Source of the DNA: Lachnospiraceae bacterium
GTDB taxonomy: Bacteria > Bacillota > Clostridia > Lachnospirales > Lachnospiraceae
Assembly (NCBI GenBank): GCA_910574865.1
Contig: CAJTDN010000008.1
Span: 62,001 to 126,000 of the forward strand
Direction of reading: 5' to 3'
DNA length: 64,000 bases
This document shows, piece after piece, positions 53,852 to 60,391 of the stretch (positions are counted from its first letter, which is position 1; each line of letters starts with the position of its first letter). Both the position numbers and the translations under genes were made by a program. The notes under the pieces are model-generated. The model was not told where the DNA came from. It saw nothing but the letters and a program-made list of their open reading frames with translations, and searched no databases.

Positions 53852-55846
53852 TCATTCCGACATGGCGGCATCGCGCAGTTCTTCCATCCACGCCGCCACG
53901 CAGGCGTCACTCGGCATGCGCCAATCCCCGCGCGGGGATAGGGCCACCGTCCCGACTTTCGGCCCGTCCGGCAGACAGGAACGTTTAAATTGTTGCGTAA
54001 AAAATCTTCGGTAAAAGGTCTCCAGCCATTTGAAAATCGTCCCCGTGTCATATTTCCCCGCGAACGCCAGCTTCGCCAGACGGTAAATCTTGCCTGGCTC
54101 GTAGCCAAAACGCAACATATAATATAAGAAGAAATCATGCAGCTCGTACGGCCCGACCAGATCCTCCGTCTTCTGCGCGATGTTCCCGTCCCGTGGTGGC
54201 AAAAGTTCCGGGCTGACTGGCGTGTCAAGCACGTCATAAAGCACGTTTTTCAGACCCGCGTCCTTCGTCTCGTCCGCGACATACTGAACAAGGTGACGCA
54301 CCAGGGTCTTTGGCACGGACGCGTTGACGCCATACATGGACATGTGGTCGCCATTGTAAGTCGCCCACCCCAAGGCCAGCTCCGACATGTCGCCGGTTCC
54401 GATGACGATGCCGCCCAAATCGTTGGCGACATCCATCAGCACTTGCGTGCGCTCCCTTGCCTGACTGTTTTCATAAGCCGCGTTATGGACGGACGGGTCA
54501 TGCCCGATGTCCCGGAAATGAAGCGCCACCGCCTCCGAAATTGGCACTTCCATCAAGGTCGCGCCCACCCGGCGCACCATTTCACAAGCATTTTGATAGG
54601 TGCGGTCGGTCGTCCCGAAACACGGCATCGTCACCGCGTAAATCTTGGCCTTGCCAATCCCCAGCATTTCAAACGCCCTCACGGCAACCAAAAGGGCCAG
54701 CGTCGAATCCAGCCCACCGGAAATCCCGACCACCGCCGATTCTGCCCGCGCATGCGACAAACGTTTTTTCAATCCCATCGCCTGGATGGTCAAAATCTCC
54801 TCGCAACGCCTGCTCCGCTCCCGCCCGTCTTGTGGCACAAATGGATTTTGTGGAAACGCCCTCGTCAAAAGCACGTCTTCCTCGCGCACCTCGAACAAAA
54901 TCCTCGGCAATGGTTCCCAGCCGCGTCGGGACACGTCCGGCCCCCCGCCATCTCCCCAGACGCGGCGGCCTCCATCCGGCACGCCATGGCAGCCGCCCCC
55001 CTGGAACGTGGTGTTCTTCCTTCGTTCGCTTAATAAACGTTGTATGTCAATTTCCGAATAAATGGTACCGTTTACAAAACGTTCGGATTCTTTCAAAATG
55101 GCCCCGTTTTCCGCGATGACGTTGTACCCGCCAAACACCAGGTCCGTCGTGGACTCCCCTTCCCCGGCATTGGCATAGACATATCCGGCAATCAGCCTGG
55201 CCGACTGCCCGCGGATCAATTCACGCCGGTAGGCTTCCTTCCCGACCGTCTCGTCGCTTGCCGAACAATTGACGATGACCGTCGCCCCGGCCAAGGCCTG
55301 CCGTATGCTCGGCGGTTCCACGGACCAGACGTCCTCGCAAATCTCCGCGCCTACCACCAGCCCCTCCATCGCCGTGGCCTGGTACAAAAGGCATGGGCCG
55401 AACTGGACTTGCCCGCCCTCGAACAAAATTTTCCGCGCCGCCGCCGGTCCCGGCGAAAATTGGCGCATCTCGTAAAACTCGCTATAATTGGGTAAAAACG
55501 TCTTCGTCGTAAATCCGAGGATTTTCCCCTTGTTAAGTGCCGCCGCCACGTTGTAAAGCTTGCCGTCCACCATCAGCGGCATGCCGACGAACGCCAGCAT
55601 GTCCTTGTCCCCCGCAAACTCCGCGATTTCCAAAATTGCCTTTCTGGCCCTTTTAAGGAGCACGTCCTGAAAAAAGAGGTCGCCACACGTATAACCCGTC
55701 ACGCACAACTCCGGAAACGCGACGATTTTCGCCCCCTCGCGCCATGCCTCGTCAATCACCCTGCATATTTGCCCCGTATTATATGACACGTCCGCCACGC
55801 GAATGTCCGGCGTGGCCGCCGCCACCTTGACAAATCCCTGTCTCAT
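53852..55846 (-). CDS. nadE: Glutamine-dependent NAD+ synthetase
   Basis: 664 residues. The N-terminal nitrilase-like glutaminase domain has the E46-K115-C170 triad (FPELCVTGY, TKTFLPNYSEF, GAEICEDVW). The C-terminal synthetase domain has the ATP loop VVGISGGLDST (about 372-382) and GTGDMSELALGWATYNGDHMSMY. It converts nicotinate adenine dinucleotide to NAD+ with ammonia from glutamine. A Gly/Arg-rich linker (about 283-310) between the domains is longer than usual. Its ATG comes one base after the hslO stop codon, so it is the last gene of a three-gene operon. Confidence 0.96.
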   Translation of the reverse strand: MRQGFVKVAAATPDIRVADVSYNTGQICRVIDEAWREGAKIVAFPELCVTGYTCGDLFFQDVLLKRARKAILEIAEFAGDKDMLAFVGMPLMVDGKLYNVAAALNKGKILGFTTKTFLPNYSEFYEMRQFSPGPAAARKILFEGGQVQFGPCLLYQATAMEGLVVGAEICEDVWSVEPPSIRQALAGATVIVNCSASDETVGKEAYRRELIRGQSARLIAGYVYANAGEGESTTDLVFGGYNVIAENGAILKESERFVNGTIYSEIDIQRLLSERRKNTTFQGGGCHGVPDGGRRVWGDGGGPDVSRRGWEPLPRILFEVREEDVLLTRAFPQNPFVPQDGRERSRRCEEILTIQAMGLKKRLSHARAESAVVGISGGLDSTLALLVAVRAFEMLGIGKAKIYAVTMPCFGTTDRTYQNACEMVRRVGATLMEVPISEAVALHFRDIGHDPSVHNAAYENSQARERTQVLMDVANDLGGIVIGTGDMSELALGWATYNGDHMSMYGVNASVPKTLVRHLVQYVADETKDAGLKNVLYDVLDTPVSPELLPPRDGNIAQKTEDLVGPYELHDFFLYYMLRFGYEPGKIYRLAKLAFAGKYDTGTIFKWLETFYRRFFTQQFKRSCLPDGPKVGTVALSPRGDWRMPSDACVAAWMEELRDAAMSE

Positions 55847-55847
55847 G

Positions 55848-56729
55848 CTATTTTACCGTTCCCTTCTGCAAGATTTCCTGCAAATCCGCCACCGTGAACC
55901 CGTATGCCGTGTTGCAAAAATGGCATTTCACCTCGATTGGCCTGCCCTCGTCTATCATGGCCCGCAGTTCTTCCTTGCCCACGCTGGCCAATGCCTTCTC
56001 AATGCGTTTCTTCGAGCAGTTGCAAGAAAACTCGGCCGGCAACGTGTCCGTGACCTCCAAATCCAAGCCGCCAAGCACCTGCGCGAGCATTTCCTCCGGC
56101 GTATGCCCGTTGTCAAGCATGGCTGTCACGGACTTCACCTTCCCGATGTTTTCCTCAAGCTTGTTTAACACGCCGTCCTCGATAAACGGCATCACCTGGA
56201 TGATGAAGCCGCCCGCACAACGCACGGTATTGTCCTTTTCCATCAAAACGCCCAGTCCCACCGAGGACGGCACCTGCTCAGACGTGGCAAAATAATATGT
56301 CAAGTCCTCCGCGATTTCCCCCGTCTGCAAAACGGTCTGGCCACTATAGGGTTCCTTCAGTCCCATGTCCTTGATGACGGTCAGCACCCCCGCGCCGACG
56401 GCCCCGCCAACGTCAAGCTTCCCGTTCTTCGCCGGCAGCATCACGCAAGGATTGTGCGCGTATCCTTTCACCGTCCCCACGCTGTCCGCCGTCACGGTCA
56501 GGCCGCCTATCGGGCCGTCGCCGCGTATCTGCAAGGTGAGCACGTCCGTCTCGTTCTTCATCATGCTCCCCATCATCACTCCGCCGGTCAAAAGCCTTCC
56601 CAGGGCGGCCGTCGCCACCGGGCTGGTTTTGTGGCGAACCCTGGCCGTCTCCACAAGGCGCGTCGTCCTGGCGGCAAACGCACGAACCTGCGCGTTCGCC
56701 GCCGTCGCCCTCACAATATAATCTGCCAT
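55848..56729 (-). CDS. hslO: Redox-regulated chaperonin Hsp33
   Basis: 293 residues. MADYIVRATAANAQVRAFAARTT starts the substrate-binding domain. The C-terminal zinc switch is present as CNCSKKR and CHFC, the four cysteines that form disulfides on oxidation and turn on holdase activity. ATG 56729 has AAGGA seven bases upstream, which also overlaps the end of the methyltransferase gene 4 bp away. Longer in-frame starts lie within that gene. It protects proteins in oxidative stress; in an anaerobe this is a useful oxygen response. Confidence 0.95.
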   Translation of the reverse strand: MADYIVRATAANAQVRAFAARTTRLVETARVRHKTSPVATAALGRLLTGGVMMGSMMKNETDVLTLQIRGDGPIGGLTVTADSVGTVKGYAHNPCVMLPAKNGKLDVGGAVGAGVLTVIKDMGLKEPYSGQTVLQTGEIAEDLTYYFATSEQVPSSVGLGVLMEKDNTVRCAGGFIIQVMPFIEDGVLNKLEENIGKVKSVTAMLDNGHTPEEMLAQVLGGLDLEVTDTLPAEFSCNCSKKRIEKALASVGKEELRAMIDEGRPIEVKCHFCNTAYGFTVADLQEILQKGTVK

Positions 56730-56733
56730 CCAT

Positions 56734-57576
56734 TTATCCTTCTTTCCCATGTTCTCGTGCCACCACGCAGACCCGCTCGCTCTTCGCGTTTGGCTCTCCG
56801 CGCGTAAACGCGTCATACGCCGCCAAAAACTCCATGCCGGATCTGGCCAGCAGCGATTTCATTTCTTCCAGCGTATACGCGCGCTGGTAATGTGTCTCCT
56901 TCAGCTTCCGGCAAACCTCCTGTCCCGTGGCGTCACAGAGCTTTTCGTCGCGGACGAACAACGTCAGTTCATACTCATTGACGCGTTCCTCCCCATAATA
57001 ATAATTATCCCAGATAAAGCTGCATTCTTCCCGCTCCTCGGCAATCACCCGCTCACCCAGCACTTCCCGGTACTTATATTCCGTGTTAAAGTCAAAAATA
57101 AAAATCCCCCGCGGATCCAGGTAATTGTTGACCAGGCGAAACACCTGCAAAAGTTCCTCCGGCTCCGTCACGTAATTAATGGAATCGCAAATGCTCACCA
57201 CCGCCCGCACCGTGCCGTACAACTCAAATTCCCGCATGTCCTGCAGCAAGTACAGGACGTCTTCCCACGGGCCTGCCAAATCCGTCCGCTCCGCCATGGA
57301 ACGTGCCGTTGGATCTTCCCCGGCCTCCGGCGGCGTTCCCCGCTTGTTCATGGCCACCTGCAACATTTCCCACGAATTGTCCACGCCAATCATGTCATAG
57401 CCGCAAGCGGCCAAAAACTCCGTCATGGTGCCGGTGCCACAGCCCAAGTCCAACACCAGGCCGTCCGAAATCCCGTGCTCCTCCAACAACCCATGCAAAT
57501 ACGTGCCCCATTCCCCATAAGGCACGTTGTCCATGAACATGTCATAGACCGCCGCGAACCCAGTATACGCATCCAT
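56734..57576 (-). CDS. Class I SAM-dependent methyltransferase
   Basis: 280 residues. MDAYTGFAAVYDMFMDNVPYGEW, then the SAM motif VLDLGCGTGTMTEFLA, acidic loop MIGVDNSWEML and SICDSINYVTEPEELLQVF (motif IV/post I). FIFDFNTEYKYREVLGERVIAEE and the C-terminal RKLKETHYQRAYTLEEM match the common clostridial methyltransferase next to hslO and nadE. Substrate unknown. AAGGAG lies 8 bases before ATG 57576; upstream of it is a run of four GCCATTCT units (57613-57644). First gene of the operon. Confidence 0.9.
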   Translation of the reverse strand: MDAYTGFAAVYDMFMDNVPYGEWGTYLHGLLEEHGISDGLVLDLGCGTGTMTEFLAACGYDMIGVDNSWEMLQVAMNKRGTPPEAGEDPTARSMAERTDLAGPWEDVLYLLQDMREFELYGTVRAVVSICDSINYVTEPEELLQVFRLVNNYLDPRGIFIFDFNTEYKYREVLGERVIAEEREECSFIWDNYYYGEERVNEYELTLFVRDEKLCDATGQEVCRKLKETHYQRAYTLEEMKSLLARSGMEFLAAYDAFTRGEPNAKSERVCVVAREHGKEG

Positions 57577-57612
57577 AAACGTGACTCCTTTTTTGGCAAA
57601 TGTAGTTTGCCC

Positions 57613-57644
57613 GCCATTCTGCCATTCTGCCATTCTGCCATCCT
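57613..57644. repeat. 8-bp tandem repeat
   Basis: GCCATTCT three times followed by GCCATCCT, about 36 bp upstream of the methyltransferase start. Confidence 0.85.
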
Positions 57645-57782
57645 GACCGGCATTTCGATGGGAGACCCCGCCAAATGCCAATCCATGCAGGAATGGTTGC
57701 CGTTTCCTCCGTTATTTTACCATAAACCGAATGTTTCTTTCAACCAATTCCCCACATTTTCTGCCCATAAATTGTTTCAATA

Positions 57783-57976
57783 GTTACTTTCACGGGGTGG
57801 GGAAACAAGGAATGAGGCGTTGCAAGCTTGCCTGCATAACGCTAGATTCCTTGTTTTCCCACAACCCGAAAAGGGTGGCCGCCCCACAGCGAGAAACACG
57901 AGCCCTTGAGAAGGGCGACGTGCGCTTTTAAGCGCACGGTTTCACAACTGTTTGGGCGTCCCCCCGTGAAAAGTTT
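57783..57976. repeat. 190-bp branched palindromic element
   Basis: Outer arms GTTACTTTCACGGGG (57783) and CCCCGTGAAAAGTTTC (to 57976) enclose several arms: GGGAAACAAGGAAT / ATTCCTTGTTTTCCC with a GCGTT/AACGC inner stem (57797-57862), GCCCTT/AAGGGC, and GTGCGCTT / AAGCGCAC (57920-57937). It begins 3 bp after the YccF stop on the minus strand and ends far from any promoter, so it may be the 3' end of that transcript. Confidence 0.75.
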
Positions 57977-57979
57977 CGT

Positions 57980-58339
57980 TCAATACACGTCCGCCCCAAA
58001 CGGCATCAGTGCCAGCTTCGCCAATTTAAAATGCTGCAGCCCGAACGGGATTCCCACCACCGTCACGCACATGGCCGCACCAAACACCGCATGCTCAAGG
58101 GCCAACGGCAGGCCGGAAACCAACAGCCAAATCAAATTCAAGAGAAACGACCCGGCCCCGCCGCCATACCGCACCTCCTTGCCAAACGGAAAGAAACTAA
58201 GCGACGCAAACTTGAAGCACTGCATTCCCACCGGAATCCCCACGACCGTGATGCACCACAAGCATCCGGCAAGACACCAGCTCAAACCACTAAACACGCC
58301 TCCACATATAAACCACAACATATTTCCCAAACATCCCAT
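57980..58339 (-). CDS. YccF domain-containing membrane protein
   Basis: 119 residues composed of two similar YccF (DUF307) repeats: NMLWFICGGVFSGLSWCLAGCLWCITVVGIPVGMQCFKFASLSFFPFGKEV-like and IWLLVSGLPLALEHAVFGAAMCVTVVGIPFGLQHFKLAKLALMPFGADV-like, each a membrane hairpin ending in PFG. Function unknown; an inner membrane location is expected. GGGAG is 8 bases upstream of ATG 58339. It lies 100 bp downstream of the 141-residue gene on the same strand, so both are probably on the riboswitch-controlled transcript. Confidence 0.9.
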   Translation of the reverse strand: MGCLGNMLWFICGGVFSGLSWCLAGCLWCITVVGIPVGMQCFKFASLSFFPFGKEVRYGGGAGSFLLNLIWLLVSGLPLALEHAVFGAAMCVTVVGIPFGLQHFKLAKLALMPFGADVY

Positions 58340-58439
58340 GTCCTTGTCTCCCTTCTTTTTTGGTTTCCTTTTTCGTTCCCTTGCCACTACCTGCGGGACC
58401 ACGCGGTTCCCGCCCATCAAAATCCCGCCAAGCGGCGGA

Positions 58440-58865
58440 TCAACGCGCCAGCCTCCGCAAGTCCACCAACAACGACTCGACCCTGGCAATCGCTTCGTCC
58501 ACCTGGTCGCGTGCCTCGTTAATCTTCGACTGCACCATGACGTCCACGAACAAGTTGTCAAAAAAGACGTCCGCGAACGAAAGGAACGAGCCAATTTCCA
58601 TCCGCAAGTCCATCGACACGCTCACGTCCCGGAGCTCCTTCTGAAACTTACGCAAGTCGGCCTTCGCCTCTTCCATGTACCCGGCCGCGTCATCCATTTT
58701 CGAACGCTTCACCAGCGAGGACACCAGGCCGCCTCCAAGCATGTCGACAATGCCCCAGTTCTTCGCGCCGTCCAGGCATTTTTGCGCGTTTCTAAGGCTG
58801 CCAAGCGCCCGTTCCCCGGCCGCAACGGCCTCCCGTACTTCCTTTTCCATTCTCTTGTCTTCCAT
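58440..58865 (-). CDS. Conserved hypothetical protein (helical, Lachnospiraceae type)
   Basis: 141 residues, mostly helical with high Ala/Glu/Lys/Asp: EKEVREAVAAGERALGSLRN, then NWGIVDMLGGGLVSSLVKRSK and FLSFADVFFDNLFVDVMVQSK. The three conserved blocks, around GGGLVSS, SFADVFFD and VQSKINEARDQV, mark it as a widespread small protein of Clostridia of unknown role. No membrane segment of full length, so it may associate with a membrane partner such as the following YccF protein. GAAAGGAAGG precedes the ATG by about 6 bases. It follows a 31-codon ORF and a probable riboswitch. Confidence 0.83.
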   Translation of the reverse strand: MEDKRMEKEVREAVAAGERALGSLRNAQKCLDGAKNWGIVDMLGGGLVSSLVKRSKMDDAAGYMEEAKADLRKFQKELRDVSVSMDLRMEIGSFLSFADVFFDNLFVDVMVQSKINEARDQVDEAIARVESLLVDLRRLAR

Positions 58866-58914
58866 AAAATACCTTCCTTTCTCTTTTGCAGGCTTATTAT
58901 GACGGTAGCAACTG

Positions 58915-59010
58915 TCACTTTTCGCAGAACAACCATCCCGCGAACACGAGTAACAACAAATGATAAGAGTCAAAAAGGGAATCCACAACTCCCGGCATCA
59001 TGTCCGACAT
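58915..59010 (-). CDS. Putative 31-residue membrane microprotein
   Basis: ATG at 59010 with GGAG eight bases upstream (spacer CGGGGCTC), 31 codons, TGA at 58917-58915. It starts MSDMMPGVVDSLFDSYH, then a hydrophobic run LLLLVFAGWLFC and ends EK, the profile of a single-pass microprotein. It lies between the riboswitch terminator (30 bp downstream of the T tract) and the 141-residue gene (49 bp on). No homologue can be named from sequence alone. An out-of-frame ATG within the same ribosome site makes only 8 codons. Its position immediately behind the riboswitch is the main argument that it is real. Confidence 0.5.
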   Translation of the reverse strand: MSDMMPGVVDSLFDSYHLLLLVFAGWLFCEK

Positions 59011-59040
59011 GAGCCCCGCTCCATGACAACCTCTTTGGAT

Positions 59041-59084
59041 AAGAAAAAAGACTCTTATCATGAATTACGGTCATAATAAAAGTC
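59041..59084 (-). terminator. Intrinsic terminator of the riboswitch (expression platform)
   Basis: On the minus strand GACTTTTATTATGA pairs (with G-U) with TCATGATAAGAGTC over a seven-base loop, followed by TTTTTTCTT. Its 5' arm overlaps the 3' strand of the aptamer's closing helix P1, as needed for a switch. Confidence 0.85.
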
Positions 59085-59173
59085 TTGCAATCTCATTTGA
59101 TACGGATACCCTTCGGCATCGGTTTTCGATTTCAAACCCACCATTCGCAGGCGTTTAGCTACTCCCTTTTATT
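59075..59173 (-). ncRNA. Probable yybP-ykoY (manganese) riboswitch
   Basis: The leader RNA begins with AAUAAAAGGGAGUAGCU and ends with UUGCAAGACUUUUAUU. Helix P1 is AAUAAAAG with CUUUUAUU, and the P1-proximal loops GGGAGUAGC and GCAAGA are the hallmark pair of the yybP-ykoY Mn2+-sensing class. Between them are stem-loops around GGUUU/AAACC and GAUGCCGAAGGGUAUCC. It lies directly behind a strong promoter and before a terminator that competes for the P1 strand. Binding of Mn2+ would keep P1 closed and allow read-through. Confidence 0.75.
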
Positions 59174-59180
59174 TGTTAAA

Positions 59181-59209
59181 AATATAACACATTTTCGTGC
59201 TCCCGTCAA
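59181..59209 (-). promoter_or_regulatory. Promoter of the riboswitch transcript
   Basis: On the minus strand TTGACG (59209-59204), a 17-bp spacer and TATATT (59186-59181). Transcription would start near 59174, at the 5' edge of the riboswitch. The 280 bp from here to the GT51 gene contain the hairpins described below. Confidence 0.8.
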
Positions 59210-59394
59210 GAGAATTTTCAAAGTTCATGCAAATTTTTCCGGCTGTGCGGTTGCAACCCGATGGTAGTTTTCATGCAATTTATTGCAGTGAAAACGACCT
59301 GTCGGATTAGCAACCCATTTATTAATGAGCAAAATGTGGCTGCGTTAGCAGACACGGGAGTGCGTTGGCACGGATTTTGCGAATTGGATAAACA

Positions 59395-59422
59395 GGTTGG
59401 ATGCTCTAAAGAGCATCCAACC
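59395..59422. other. Hairpin with 29-bp dispersed repeat, downstream of the GT51 gene
   Basis: GGTTGGATGCTC / GAGCATCCAACC perfect stem with a TAAA loop. The repeat CATCCAACCGCACAGCTGG then AAATTTTTTA (59414-59443) overlaps its right arm. A further TTACTTT / AAAGTAA palindrome with a CGGGGGTGGGG loop is at 59452-59479. It probably ends the GT51 transcript. Confidence 0.65.
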
Positions 59423-59488
59423 GCACAGCTGGAAATTTTTTACCATACGCATTACTTTTCGCGGGGGTGGGGAAAGTAACCCATATGT

Positions 59489-60202
59489 TCACTTGCCGGC
59501 AATCCCGTCAGCCTCCTCCTGCGTAATGAGCTCGTGCTTTACCATGCTGGAGAGCACCTGCACGGTGCGCTGCTCGGCCAGCTCCTCGCTCACGTCCGGC
59601 GAATAGGCCGACGGGGCGTTTGGCACGCCCGCCAGCATGGCCGCCTCATATCTCGTAAGTTCCGACGGCAGCTTGTCAAAATATCCCATGGCGGCGGCAT
59701 AAATGCCATAATAACCGCTGCCGAAATAGGCCGTGTTTACATACAATTCAAAAAGTTCTTCCTTGCTGTATTCGTGCTCCATGGCAAATACCACGAAAAT
59801 TTCCGCGACCTTGCGTTCAACCAGCTTTTCCTGCGTGAAGAACAAGTTCTTGGCAATCTGCTGCGTGATGGTGCTCCCGCCTTCCTCGAAGGACATCGAC
59901 TTGAGATCCGTCCACAAGGCGCGGCAAATGGCAATCGGGTCAATCCCCGGATGCTCCATGAACCGATGGTCTTCCACGGAAATGACGGCATTTATATAAA
60001 ATTCCGGCAAATCGTCATACCGGGTGAAATGCTCCTCCCCGCGAACCGTGTCAACCATTTCTTCGATGGATGTTTGCGACATGGCCTCCTGGTACATCTT
60101 GTACCCCCTCGCCCCGAAATAAATACCGACGACCAGCACCACGCACGTCAAAAGCGCGAACACGGTCAATATAAATTTTCGAACGGGATGTCTTTTCTTC
60201 AT
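59489..60202 (-). CDS. Monofunctional peptidoglycan glycosyltransferase (GT51)
   Basis: 237 residues. Basic tail (MKKRHPVRKF), one membrane helix (about 11-30), then a complete GT51 domain: catalytic E77 in ISVEDHRF, GGSTITQQIAKNLFFTQEKLVERKVAEIFVV-type motifs (GGSTITQQ), and ELYVNTAYFGSGYYGIYAAAMGYF. There is no transpeptidase domain, so it polymerises lipid II without cross-linking, like MtgA/SgtB. ATG 60202 has AAGGAG 10 bases upstream. It complements the bifunctional PBP encoded at 2357-5035. The stop is followed by a repeat-bearing hairpin. Confidence 0.93.
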   Translation of the reverse strand: MKKRHPVRKFILTVFALLTCVVLVVGIYFGARGYKMYQEAMSQTSIEEMVDTVRGEEHFTRYDDLPEFYINAVISVEDHRFMEHPGIDPIAICRALWTDLKSMSFEEGGSTITQQIAKNLFFTQEKLVERKVAEIFVVFAMEHEYSKEELFELYVNTAYFGSGYYGIYAAAMGYFDKLPSELTRYEAAMLAGVPNAPSAYSPDVSEELAEQRTVQVLSSMVKHELITQEEADGIAGK

Positions 60203-60359
60203 TCGTACCCAACTCCTTTTCACTTTCCATGGACCGACTTTGCAAATTGGCCTGACGGCAGTTTTCCCCCGTCCTCCGTTCTCGTCCTTCGCATCATTAT
60301 CATAACAGAAGAAATGGCCGTTGTACACTTACAACCACTGTAAGGGTTTCACGTTCACC

Positions 60360-60391
60360 TTCCGGCCAATCAGCGTGATGACCGGCCGGAA
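60360..60391. repeat. CCAATCAGCG hairpin overlapping the permease stop codon
   Basis: TTCCGGCC pairs perfectly with GGCCGGAA around AATCAGCGTGATGACC. The permease stop codon (60372-60370) and its last codons lie in this element. Copies are at 10561-10588 and 63963-63991. Confidence 0.8.

Noticed and set aside
58866-58988. 41-residue N-terminal extension of the 141-residue protein
   Set aside because: A strong ribosome site lies directly before the ATG at 58865, and the extension runs antiparallel to nothing but the leader between it and the microprotein.
59075-59173. T-box or other leader element instead of a yybP-ykoY riboswitch
   Set aside because: No T-box sequence (TGGNACCGCG) or specifier loop is seen and the downstream genes are not amino-acid related, whereas the GGGAGUAGC / GCAAGA pair fits the Mn2+ class.
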